Source: Oikopleura dioica (taxonomy: Eukaryota; Chordata; Appendicularia; Copelata; Oikopleuridae). From it: a DNA stretch of 64,000 nucleotides. A program made the translations under genes and the position numbers. Shown piece after piece: positions 10,699 through 19,617 of the stretch (position 1 is the stretch's first letter; the number at the start of each line of letters is the position of its first letter). Location of the stretch: the NCBI GenBank assembly GCA_907165135.1, contig OU015568.1, positions 11,230,501 through 11,294,500 of the forward strand, in the 5' to 3' direction. The notes beneath the pieces are model-generated. The model did not search any database, was not told the DNA's origin, and saw only the letters and a program-made list of their open reading frames with translations.

Positions 10699-12097
10699 TC
10701 AATCGTCGTGTCGAGATCGTTTCGCGTATCGGTCTGCTTTATCCGAATCGCGCATCATTTTTCTAAAGTCATTCTCAATCATGACTTCTCCTTGATTTCT
10801 TACCTCTTTCGTGCGCCTCCTTCTTCAACGCGCTTTCCGTAACCACCACGGCCAGGGTCGTAGTCAGTTCGGTACTCATCTCGCACTTGGCCACCAGTCT
10901 TTCCTCGGCCATACTGACGGCCCTCTGAATTACAGTTAAGTTTACTTCTAGAATAACTATGTTTTCGGGGAATAACTTTCTTTGGTATTTTTAGTTTTGG
11001 ATGGATGCCCCAGAAATGGATGTAGAATTCTTGTAAAATTGGATCATTTCTAAGAAAAATTTTGCTATCAATTTTGCATCCCTCGAATTAGATTTCAAAG
11101 TCTCCGTCGAACAGGCGTCATTGACGTCTGTTGAGAAGGAGAGTACCTACGAATCAACAAGAGAAATCAATCTTCAAACAGTAAGTCGGCCGAAAAATCA
11201 GATTTATCAAATTGAGCATGAGTACGAACTGAAGCCTCTTAGCAGCTTCACGAAAGATTTGAATATTGAATCTGGTAGAAGGGGTAACTTTGGGCGAAAA
11301 GATTGGCTTAACGATGAGGAATACGAAAAGGAAGAAGTCAGAAGAACAACAAGACTCTTCCGAGATTTCGACGGAAAACCTCTCGCGCAACATATCAGAT
11401 ATGCATGCTGTGGAAACGCCGAGTAAGTTTACCATGAATTAGCGTTCAGAAATTGTTAATTAAGGGTCCCCTGGTTCTGGATCATTTCAGGAATAATAAT
11501 TGTTGCTATTGTTGGTACTTTGGTCACGCTTTCAATCGTGTTCAAAAAAGATTGATTTCAACTGTTTTGAATCCAATAAAATATATATTTAAATTTTAAC
11601 GCCGGTATTTACCTACGAATCCAGCATCCCAATCAGTACGAATGATTCGATCATCAAGTCGGGTTCCGTTAACCCATCGCAAGCAGTTTTCCGCCGATTT
11701 CCGATTGTAGTACTCAGCGAAGCAGAAGCCACACGGTGTCTATAAAATCATTAGATCTAGCCAAGTGAGAAAGGAACTTACTCGTTTGACCTTGTCCAAT
11801 CCCATGATCACGCGCTTCAGGTCGCCGCATTTACCAAAGAGCTCGGTAAGCTGCTCTTCGGTGGTGTAGAAACTCAAGTTTCCAACATACAGAGTCGACG
11901 AGGTGTTGAGCAGACGATCTTGTTCTTTGCGCGTTCCCTATTATGAGATAGACTGGTATGAAGCTAAAAAGCTTTACCTTGAACTGGTTGTCTCTGTAGG
12001 CAGACACTTCGATAGAGGGGTCAGCCTTGAGCGGGCGAAGGAGCCGTCGGCCCTTGCCAATTCGACTCTCGAGGGTGATCTGCCCAAACTCTGTCAT
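10699..12097 (-). CDS. NCBP2: NCBP2/CBP20, nuclear cap-binding protein subunit 2
   Basis: Small subunit of the nuclear m7G cap-binding complex. Exons 11978..12097, 11782..11937, 11613..11739, 10804..10924 and 10699..10762 give 195 aa. The RRM is unmistakable: '[20 protein letters not shown]' (RNP2) and '[15 protein letters not shown]' (RNP1), followed by the family-specific cap-contacting tail '[17 protein letters not shown]', '[18 protein letters not shown]' and '[10 protein letters not shown]'. The ATG is preceded directly by ACTTCAG. The fourth intron (10925..11612, 688 nt) is far longer than the others and contains a complete plus-strand gene. The C-terminus is longer and more basic than usual ('[10 protein letters not shown]'). 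Confidence 0.97.
11001..11555 (+). CDS. Nested gene in NCBP2 intron: small tail-anchored membrane protein
   Basis: Plus-strand ORF 11121..11422 joined to 11465..11555 by a 42-nt GT-AG intron in phase 2. The protein is acidic-polar for about 100 residues ('[17 protein letters not shown]', '[16 protein letters not shown]') and ends in one hydrophobic helix, '[20 protein letters not shown]', before a short 'FKKD' tail: a tail-anchored topology. The start is unresolved. The open frame carries no ATG near its 5' end; an exon at 11001 (MDAPEMD, after a TATTTTTAG acceptor) could be spliced at about 11022 to 11115 in phase 0. It is transcribed opposite to its host. No family recognised. Confidence 0.6.
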
Positions 12098-12201
12098 CTG
12101 AAGTATTTCGAGTTAATCTCCAGCGAGTTCTTATTAAATGAGGTTATCGTTTGAGTAGAGTCAGCAGTTGAAAGCAGCGTAAAAATCGAGAACTGGAGAT
12201 A

Positions 12202-13374
12202 CTAGTTTTTCTTTCGATAAAACTGCTTCTCCCAGATTGGGGCTTTTTCTTCGTCAGATGAAATTGAGATGGTCTGCACTCTGCCTCTCACATCATCTCC
12301 GACTTGAGACTTTTTCGAAGCGACCTTTTTATGGGGAGTATTGTATCCGTTCTGATGGAGAACTCGATTGAAATTCTCGAGCTTCTCAATGTTTTCATCC
12401 TTTGCTTGTAACTCTTTCATGTGCTTCTCTCGATCTGCCGCTAGTTTAGCTATTTGACTGTCGATTTCAGCAACAGTTTTGATGATCTTGTCTAAAAGAT
12501 CAGGTTTAAAATCTTATTCTTCACGCTTTCCTACCTTTCTCGTCTTTAAGAGTCTGAAGCCTTGAACGATTTCTTTCGAGCTGTTCTTTCTTCTTGGATT
12601 CCCTTTCTCGGAGAACTTCTGATCTTGACTGTTGAACAGTATTACTTTGGTTCATCGGCTCTCCTTTAACAGGTCGGTTTGAAGAATTGTCAACATCCAT
12701 GGGGCTAGAGACACCTGGACTTTTCTTGCCTTTACTCTTCTTTCTTGATTTCTCGCTATTCTTTCGATCTCGTCTTTTTTCTCTTTCAATATTTTCGAAT
12801 TCCTTTTTCAGTCCTAAATCAACGACTCGGACACCAGGATTTCCAGAATCTGCTGCATCATCTTTAATTTTAATTACGCTTTCGGAGTTCTTCTTCTTGC
12901 GCCTCTTCGATCTTCTTCCTGAAGCTTCATCGTCGGACGAATCCCTCTTTTCGGTTTTCAGAGTGTTCGCTGATACAGACATCTTAACCGTAGGTTTCTG
13001 TTTTGGTCGGTGTAGCACTTGCAAAAAACCGTCATCAGAGCTGTCTGAGTCTGCAAAATCTTTCTTCTTTTTCTTTTCAACTTTGAAAAACATCAGTAAA
13101 AATAGAATAAAGGATTTTTCTTACGATTTTCAAGCTCAATTCTGTTCTGCCTCCGACGACTCTTCGCGATTAATTGATTTGCCCTCATGTCATATTTGTG
13201 ACTGGAGCCAAGGGCATCTGATGCATATTTTTGCGTTTTCTTGATGAAAATCTCCTCGCCCTTCTACTCTTATTTCTGTCAAAAACTCAAGGTTAAAGTG
13301 AGAGACATTACCTTTTCGCTCTCAATCGCGGCTGTAAGAGGCTCATCATCTGAGTCTGATGGCATGCAGTGCAT
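12202..13374 (-). CDS. Highly charged nuclear-type protein with coiled coil
   Basis: Exons 13312..13374, 13125..13263, 12535..13080 and 12202..12491 give 345 aa. It opens 'MHCMPSDSDDEPLTAAI', continues with Lys/Arg-rich segments and Ser-Asp clusters ('DFADSDSSDDGF', 'RDSSDDEASGRRSKRRKKK') that look like CK2 sites and bipartite nuclear signals, and ends with a predicted coiled coil (about 255-310, 'LDKIIKTVAEIDSQIAKLA') and an acidic 'ISISSDEEKAP' motif that could be a SUMO-interacting motif. I cannot name the family. The ATG lies shortly after a CTATTTAG acceptor; NCBP2 starts 104 bases downstream. Confidence 0.72.
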
Positions 13375-13477
13375 ATTTCTCTGTTTTTGATTTCTAAATA
13401 GGGATAAAATGAGGCGCTTCTTTATTTATTTCGTATGAATTTTATTCAATAAATAGCAGACAAGTCAGAATTTGAAT

Positions 13478-14305
13478 CTAGGAATATTTGATTTCGGTTC
13501 CAGGAGCAGGTGCATTGTATGGCAAAGGAACATCGTACGAGGGCTTGTGCGCTCTTCCTTCGCTATCAGTCCAGCCGGGCATGCCATAGTCGCCAAAGTT
13601 GATGTTCAGTCGGGGCTGGCCGTTCTTTGAGTTTTGCATGTATCTTTTGATCATTTCCATATTTGAAAAACGATGAGGTTGATTTACCTGTCGACTTTGT
13701 TTTCGAGCATCATCTTCTGGTTTCCAGGAGAGAAAAATCGCTTCATGTAAAGATCAGTTCGTTTATCGGTCCAAGGAGCGCCATGAGTGACTCCATCTTC
13801 CTCACTAGAAAAAGTTATAATGAAGGGCCACACAGAGAATGAAGGCTTACCGGAAGACCTGGTGGTACATATTTCTGTTTCCATGCATGTTTGTGATGAC
13901 TTTGGAAAGCTCAGTGTGATGGTAGTAAGCTGAGTTGCACATCATTGGGTTATCAAGGTAGGGATCTTGGACGAGGTAAGTAAACTCGGGGTGGACTTGG
14001 GCAACGTAGTACTTGTGCCACATGAAGAAGAGACCAACGTAGAGGAAGATCAAACCGTAGGCGATTTCTGGCATTCTTGTGAAGTATCTCTAGAAGTCAA
14101 GATCAAAATCAGTCGGTGAAAAGCGAACTCGACTTACAGCAATTCGAGTACCCCACTGGTCGGGCATAACAGCGCGGTTGTCAGCCCATTTTGGTCGGTA
14201 GACAACGAAGGATCGTCTTGGAGCCGCCAAAAACGGTCTCACGGCACCTTGAGAACGGCTTCCGACGTTCACAGGTCTCGACAAAACCGCTCTTGCGAGA
14301 GACAT
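13478..14305 (-). CDS. Mitochondrial single-pass membrane protein, unidentified
   Basis: Exons 14138..14305, 13851..14089, 13688..13804 and 13478..13643 give 229 aa. Residues 1-40 are an Arg/Ala/Ser-rich mitochondrial presequence (MSLARAVLSRPVNVG...). One helix at about residues 62-84 ('MPEIAYGLIFLYVGLFFMWH') is followed by a Tyr/His/Asn-rich soluble part and a Pro-rich C-terminus ending 'PAPGTEIKYS'. The layout suits an accessory subunit of an inner-membrane complex such as complex I; I compared it mentally with NDUFB5 and NDUFB8 and found no convincing match. COQ7 lies directly upstream in the same train, which fits a respiratory role. 'CAAATCAG' precedes AATG, a trans-splice-like acceptor. 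Confidence 0.7.
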
Positions 14306-14396
14306 TCTGATTTGTAAATTTGAGTATTTTATTTGCGACAGATATCCTTTTATAAGTGAGCTGAATGAGAATAACGGAAATGAACAAACACACAGT

Positions 14397-15041
14397 TCAG
14401 ATTTCTTCAGAAACAGTAATAGCAACTTTGCAGCCCAATTTAATCGCGCTGGTTAAAAGTTTATACGCAGGTGCTTGCTCTGCGCCTTCGTCGAGGCCGA
14501 TATCGTGGTGTTCTTGCTCCTCGTCGCGAAACTTCGAAAGAAGCTTGATCATTTCTGCGTGTTGTTGAGGATCGCGTTTGAGCAATTCTCGAATCTGGTC
14601 GTTGTAGTGGCCGATTATCGTGTCTTCTACGGCTACGGTGCATGCCATGGCGGCTTCTTTCCCCATCATGGCTGTTCCAGCGCCAACAGCGTATCCTTCA
14701 AATGATAAAATGGTAATTGAAAATATATTTATCTTACCTAAAACGTCCCAAAGAGGCAACAAAACAGTAGGAGCCGTTCGATGAGTCACCAAAAGCTTCT
14801 CAAAAGCCGCAAGGTGCTCCTTCTCTTGGTCCCACATTTCCTTGATTTTAGGCCCAGCATCCGTGTTTTTTAAAACATCGTATTGGCCGTTGTAAATAAC
14901 GTCGGCACCTCTTTCACCAGCGTGATCAACGCGGATGATCTTTTTGTAGAGCTCACGAGTTTCAGGATCTAAGTCGCGGTAAGCGGGCTTTGTCGGAATT
15001 GCCACGGCGCGGACGGAACGGGAACACACTGTTCTGAGCAT
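14397..15041 (-). CDS. COQ7: COQ7, demethoxyubiquinone hydroxylase
   Basis: Di-iron monooxygenase of ubiquinone synthesis on the inner mitochondrial membrane. Exons 14738..15041 and 14397..14695, split by a 42-nt intron, give 200 aa. The presequence (about 1-25) precedes the ferritin-like bundle. Ligand motifs visible: 'DHAGERGADVIYNGQ', 'WDQEKEHLAAFE' (ExxH), 'VAVEDTIIGHYNDQI' and 'FRDEEQEHHDIG' (ExxH), plus 'GAEQAPAYKLLTSAIKLGCK' at the C-terminus. I chose the ATG at 15041 because TTTATTTCAG ends one base before it, a splice-leader-type acceptor; the more upstream in-frame ATG at 15059 would lie in the outron. Confidence 0.96.
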   Translation of the reverse strand: MLRTVCSRSVRAVAIPTKPAYRDLDPETRELYKKIIRVDHAGERGADVIYNGQYDVLKNTDAGPKIKEMWDQEKEHLAAFEKLLVTHRTAPTVLLPLWDVLGKINIFSITILSFEGYAVGAGTAMMGKEAAMACTVAVEDTIIGHYNDQIRELLKRDPQQHAEMIKLLSKFRDEEQEHHDIGLDEGAEQAPAYKLLTSAIKLGCKVAITVSEEI

Positions 15042-15116
15042 TCTGAAATAAATCGTCATTTATTTGAGTCAATTGAAGGCAGGCTTTATTAGTTGAACGA
15101 CAGCAGGGCCCATTTT

Positions 15117-15371
15117 TTACAGATCGTTGCGTATACATAATTTTATATCATCAAGTACGATTCCCGCCTTGTCTCTCAATGACTCGTCGATCTCCGTCTT
15201 GTGATTGGCCAGGGTGCGCGCGAGTTCTTCATCCCTCAGCGCTAGAAGACTCAAGAAGAGGAAAAGCAGGATTGTAGCTTCTGTGCCCGGTCGAATAGCT
15301 ACAAGTTCACCGGAGAGCTTCATTTTATTCATGAGAAACTTCATTTCTTTTTTGATTTTTTCAAATATCAT
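15117..15371 (-). CDS. Small helical protein with membrane-like segment
   Basis: Open frame of 84 codons from the ATG at 15371; the frame is open without ATG to about 15434, so another 5' exon is possible. It has a hydrophobic stretch 'ATILLFLFLSLLALRDEELA' in the middle, flanked by charged helices, and ends 'DDIKLCIRNDL'. It sits between RPAP2 (stop at 15504) and COQ7 (start at 15041) with operon spacing. No family recognised; could be a small mitochondrial or ER membrane protein. Confidence 0.5.
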   Translation of the reverse strand: MIFEKIKKEMKFLMNKMKLSGELVAIRPGTEATILLFLFLSLLALRDEELARTLANHKTEIDESLRDKAGIVLDDIKLCIRNDL

Positions 15372-15503
15372 TTGGTTGATGAGGAGTTTCTCCGAATGGA
15401 AGGCGCTTTTGAACTTTTGAATAAGTACTTTCAACAGGAAATAGAAATTTTTTATTAGAAATGAAGATCTTCTTGCTTATTTCAATGCTAAATGCTTTTA
15501 TAT

Positions 15504-16654
15504 CTAGCTATTATCCTCTCCTAAAATCTGCTCTTGCTTTACATCGACATTCGGCTTTATCGCTGCCGCCCCGGCGACTTTCTCCGACTCCAATATTCTC
15601 GGATTCAGGTATTCATGAATTCTGAGCCGGTTTATTTCATCCGAGAGCTCCGCAAAGGAGGGAATCTGTTTCTTTTCCTTGATAATTTCTTTCCGGTTTG
15701 ACTTTGGAACAAACTTTTTCATTTCTTCTGGAAGTTCCTCGTCGTCAGAGTCAAGCTCTTCTTCGGCGGATCCACTTCCTACAAAAGTTTGAGTCTGTTT
15801 TTTGTAGAAAAAATAACCTAGATAAGTCGACAACTCAAAAGTTCTGACAGATTTGAGCCATTTGCTTATGAACTTCAAATAGATGCTTCTCAAATCTACA
15901 TTTTCCTCTGTTCCCGCTTTCTTTTCTTCGATTTTGACAGGCTGTTTCTCCGGCACTCCGGATATGATTTGCAAATCTTCCATAACATTCGCTAATAAAT
16001 CGTCAGTGTTTTGCGGCCCTCCAGTATCGCTGCCAAAGACATGCTCTGCGCACTCGATATTTTCGAAGACTATTTCAGTTCCAGGAAGCCCAATGTCGTC
16101 CCAGAGCAGCTCAATTTCGTTCTTCCCGTTCGCTTTCTTCTCGTCGCGGAGCCAGAGAGGAGATTCGTCGAGCTGGAACGCGACGAAAGTAGAGCGGCGG
16201 TAACAAACATCAGAACAATACTTGTTCCGCTCGTCCACTTCGAAGACTTTGTTGAAGCTGCATGAGATGCGGTATTTGCCGGAATGAGCGTTCACTCTTT
16301 CTCCGCTAGAATATTCTATCATCTTCAGTTTTCAAAGTCTCAATAATTTCCTAAGAAAACTAACCACAAAGCATAACCGCATACATTATTGCCACTTCTC
16401 TCTTCGACAATGTCTTGATAAAAAGTCGGATCAATCCACCTTAAATCATCTAGAAACTCCTCCACTTCAAACTTGTCCTCTGAATATTTCTCCACCAAAT
16501 TCATCGTCTTTCTGTACGCTTCCTTATGTTTCAGAAGCTCTTGACGGAATTTCTCCCTTTGAGCGGCGATTTTCTTGAGCTCTTCGGGAGTTTTCTTTGG
16601 TTTTTCGACTTTCTTCGTTGTTTTAGAAGAGTTTTTCGCCATTTTCGACGTCAT
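15504..16654 (-). CDS. RPAP2: RPAP2/Rtr1-type RNA polymerase II CTD phosphatase
   Basis: The family binds RNA polymerase II and acts on Ser5-phosphorylated CTD. Exons 16365..16654 and 15504..16305 give 363 aa. The Rtr1 zinc region is rebuilt only across the intron: 'GNNVCGYALC' joins 'GERVNAHSGKYRISCS', followed by 'VFEVDERNKYCSDVCYRRST', which supplies the CxxxxC...CxxxC ligands. The N-terminus is a Lys-rich helix ('TPEELKKIAAQREKFRQEL'). A further 42-nt GT-AG segment near 15780-15822 is in frame and may be an intron. The C-terminal half is acidic and low-complexity. The acceptor ACTTCTTAG sits just before the ATG. It is the most upstream gene of the 14-gene minus-strand train, with a divergent plus-strand ORF 320 bases away. 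Confidence 0.88.
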
Positions 16655-16977
16655 TTTTCAATCTAAGAAGTACCTTCTATCAGATTTTTAGAGCAATTTA
16701 TGGCTGAGAAAAAATTAAAGTTTGATATTCTTTGAAAATAGGGGCAATTAGGCAAATCAGCTGTTGATATCTTTCGGTTATTGCTAATCTGATCGATGCG
16801 ATAAGAGGCATTCTGGCCATAATGAGTCCTCGAAGGCCTATCTCCGGGATCATCACGTGGCCTGGCCATCTGCTCCAAGAACATCTTGACCGTTCTTGAA
16901 GTTATAAAACGCAAATCCAATCGAACTTGAAACGTCATTCAGCTTTTGGAACAAAAAAAGTCAAAAAAAAACTTGAA

Positions 16978-17250
16978 ATGTTGAAAAAACTTAAAAACTC
17001 GTTGAAATTGGGACACAAGGAATACGACCTCGAGAAGCGAGAAAAAGAAGTTTTCAAAAGCTCATCCCAAGAAAATGAAGTGAATCGAACATTCGAGCGA
17101 TTTACAGTGACGAATTTCTCGGTGAAATACAGAACAAGTGTGCCGGCGGTGAGCGGAATGAGAAAATTCAGAGCTTCGCAGAAATTGAAGAGACAAGCGA
17201 TCAGGAAAAAGGCAATTTACTGTACTCAAGAATCTGTTACCGCACTGTAA
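16978..17250 (+). CDS. Small basic protein, 90 aa
   Basis: ATG at 16978; the frame is open without another ATG back to about 16900, so a 5' exon may be missing. Lys/Arg-rich throughout ('MLKKLKNSLKLGHKEYDLEKR', 'MRKFRASQKLKRQAIRKKA'), mostly helical, probably nucleic-acid binding or nucleolar by composition only. It is transcribed divergently from RPAP2 and is the first of three plus-strand short ORFs before the peroxiredoxin. No family recognised. Confidence 0.5.
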   Translation: MLKKLKNSLKLGHKEYDLEKREKEVFKSSSQENEVNRTFERFTVTNFSVKYRTSVPAVSGMRKFRASQKLKRQAIRKKAIYCTQESVTAL

Positions 17251-17374
17251 TAAGCTGAAGTAAAACTTGAAAATAAAATTCTAGATCAAGTGGAAATCAT
17301 TCTAGATGCCCCAATTTACTAGCATGGCTTTATCGTAAATTATCAAAAAATAACCCCCTATTTGAAATTTGAAA

Positions 17375-17585
17375 ATGGGACTCGGACAATCAACCCCTCA
17401 AAGCCAAATTGATGATTACGAGAGAATGAAAATGTACAAAAACGTAAGTACGAAAAAGAGAAACAGGAAGTAAAGTCTATTTTTCGCAAAGAAAGATGAG
17501 GAGGAAAGAATTGTTAAATAAAATCTCTGTAATCGAAGAGAGAGAACTCGAGAACGAGAAAATCATTCAAAGATTGAACAGAATT
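17375..17585 (+). CDS. Small protein, possibly N-myristoylated; 3' end unresolved
   Basis: Exon 17375..17443 (MGLGQSTPQSQIDDYERMKM) has a Gly-2 N-terminus of myristoylation type and a GT donor. Exon 17496..17585 (MRRKELLNKISVIEEREL...) follows in phase 0 after an AG and ends at GTAAGC. A third exon might start near 17732 after GGCAG, giving about 22 more codons and a stop at TAA. The middle is a short coiled coil. Function unknown. Confidence 0.42.
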
Positions 17586-17723
17586 GTAAGCTTGTATTTC
17601 TGGAAGATTTTCAAGAAACGGTTACTTTCTCGAATCTTTTATTTCGGCCCCAAATCGAGATTCGAGATTTCTCAAAAACGCATTTTTCAAAACTTTGAAT
17701 TCTTTCATCACTATTGACCAAAA

Positions 17724-17849
17724 ATGGCAGCTTCGCTCAAACGAAAAGGGGATGATTTCGAGCTCCCAGAAGCGAAAAAGAGATTGGACGAAAATTTAAA
17801 CAAAGAGATTTCCGAACTGACAGTAAGACGGCTTTCACTTCTCAAATAA
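17724..17849 (+). CDS. Very small ORF, 41 aa
   Basis: ATG to TAA, 42 codons, starting 'MAASLKRKGDDFELPEAKKR', a nuclear-signal-like basic patch. It may be a separate peptide, or it may overlap (another frame) the last exon of the preceding gene; the two readings exclude each other. A GT donor inside ('ACAGTAAGA') also leaves room for a longer spliced product. Confidence 0.3.
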   Translation: MAASLKRKGDDFELPEAKKRLDENLNKEISELTVRRLSLLK

Positions 17850-18448
17850 TAAAAAAATCATGCCAAAAAAAATCCAAGAAATCAAATATTATTTCATCTT
17901 CGCGTAATTTTCATCTCTTGAACATAAAAAATAACCGCAATTTAAAACGTAAAATTAAAATGAAAGGCACATCATTTCGGATAAATAGGCCAGAGGTAAA
18001 GATCGAGAAAAAATCGCGTCATTTTTTTCGAAAATTCTCGACCAGAATAGAAAAGGCGCGTGGGCGGGGAAGGAAGAAATCGCCAATAATGCGCGTCGAT
18101 TCTTGTAGAAGGGATGCTCCGAGGAGCATTTTCATCAATAGAGAATTTCGGACAAATCAGTTGAGATAATTTCAATTAAGAGTCTCTTGGTTTGAGGATG
18201 AGTTATCAATTTTCTGTTGTATAAATCAATTAATAATTTTATTCCATTTTAATTTCTGCATCTGAAAATGAGACATTGAAATTCAAATATTTGCGAGTAT
18301 TCGAGCATCGAGCTGTAGATTCGAGGCAGTGGCCATTTCAACATTTTCCAGTTGTTTCTATTCAAACACGCGAGCGCCCCTATTCTCATTTTATAACTTT
18401 CGGACGAGCTTGACTCTCACTCCTTCTTTTCAGATTTTAGAGAAAGAC
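17850..18448. other. Intergenic/5' region of peroxiredoxin gene
   Basis: No gene seen. AT-rich, with short palindromic stretches (about 18105-18135, GGGATGCTCCGAGGAGCA). A CTTTTCAG acceptor at 18425-18432 lies 17 bases before the peroxiredoxin ATG and is likely a trans-splice or 5'-UTR intron acceptor. Confidence 0.5.
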
Positions 18449-19203
18449 ATGTCCGCCGGAGAAGCCAAGATCGGAAAGCCCGCCCCTGCCTTCAAGACCA
18501 ATGCTTTGGTCAACGGCGAATTCAAGGAAGTCTCTCTCAGGTAAGCACAAATTCAAAACCAATATTTTGCTGCCACGCCTTCTTGGACCTCGCTGACCTT
18601 TGTTAAAATGAACCTAGCGACTACAAGGGCAAGTACGTCGTCCTCTTCTTCTACCCCCTTGACTTCACTTTCGTCTGCCCAACCGAAATCATCGCCTTTT
18701 CCGAAGCTGCTGCTGCTTTTGAGAAGAACAACTGCGCCGTCATCGCCGCCTCCACCGGTTAGCCAAGTTCTCTGCGCCTTTTTTCATTCATTATTTTTTA
18801 GATTCTGTCTTCTCTCACTTGGCCTGGACCGAGCGATCGCGAAAGCAGGGCGGTCTTGGCGAGATGAAGATCCCCATCCTTGCCGACACCACTCACGCCG
18901 TCGCCAAGGCTTACGGCTGCCTCAAGGAAGACGAAGGCATTGCTTTCCGAGGCCTTTACATCATCGACGCTAAAGGTAATGCTTGATCCTCCTTACGCCC
19001 TCAACATTTGCCTAGGCATCCTTCGACAGATCACCATCAACGACCTTCCAGTCGGCCGATCCGTCGACGAGACCCTCCGACTCGTCCAGGCCTTCCAGTT
19101 CACCGATGAGCACGGCGAAGTCTGCCCCGCCGGCTGGAAGCCAGGCAGCTCCACGATGAAGCCCGACCCCAAGGGATCTCTTGATTACTTCAACAAAGAG
19201 TAA
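18449..19203 (+). CDS. Typical 2-Cys peroxiredoxin (PRDX1/2/4 class)
   Basis: Thiol peroxidase that reduces H2O2 with thioredoxin. Exons 18449..18540, 18618..18757, 18802..18975 and 19016..19203 give 197 aa, the usual cytosolic length. Peroxidatic Cys in '[14 protein letters not shown]' (about residue 52), Thr and Arg of the active site ('DFTFVCPTE', '[11 protein letters not shown]'), resolving Cys in '[12 protein letters not shown]' (about 173). Both overoxidation-sensitivity signatures are present: GGLG and a C-terminal YF helix ('LDYFNKE'). Base composition is markedly more GC-rich than the surroundings, with C-ending codons, suggesting high expression. An in-frame upstream extension from about 18329 reads like a presequence but lies before the CTTTTCAG acceptor and is probably not translated. 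Confidence 0.96.
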
Positions 19204-19617
19204 ATCCTGCTGAAGTTCAATTCTAGCGCAAATTCATGCTCAATTACAAAATTACGTTCCCCCTTTCAAATTTCCGAGTTACGGAAATGCTTAAAATTAT
19301 TATTAACACTGTCAAATCTTCTTACAAGATTAAAATTTGATCCTATGAATATCCGCAATTGAATAAATTTAGTTGCTGAATTATTATGTTGTCATATTGG
19401 TGTCAGACAAGAACAAGGCAAGATCAATTATTCTCAGGCTCTTTATCCAGTCTTTTGTGTTAAATAATGGTCCTCTACAACCAAGGACCTCTTACCTCCT
19501 CTTCTGACGCTTACCACACTATTGTCAAGCAGTCAATTTTCGTCAGGGGCTCAGAAAGTACTCCGTTGTTTCTGAATGAAGACACAAGAACTCTTCTAGT
19601 AGGGATTTATTAAAAAG
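19204..19617. other. Convergent 3' intergenic region
   Basis: Lies between the 3' ends of the plus-strand peroxiredoxin and the minus-strand SRCR gene. AT-rich with possible poly(A) signals on both strands (for example AATAAA at about 19362 and TTTATT at about 19606). No other signal seen. Confidence 0.5.

Noticed and set aside
12687-13244. 185-codon plus-strand frame antisense to the charged protein
   Set aside because: Complement of the Lys/Glu/Ser-rich coding exons, giving Phe/Leu/Ser-rich sequence; a shadow of the minus-strand gene.
16663-16938. Minus-strand ORF upstream of RPAP2
   Set aside because: It starts from a region overlapping the plus-strand ORF, and the RPAP2 start with its own acceptor lies after its stop. 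Likely 5' flanking or promoter DNA between divergent genes.
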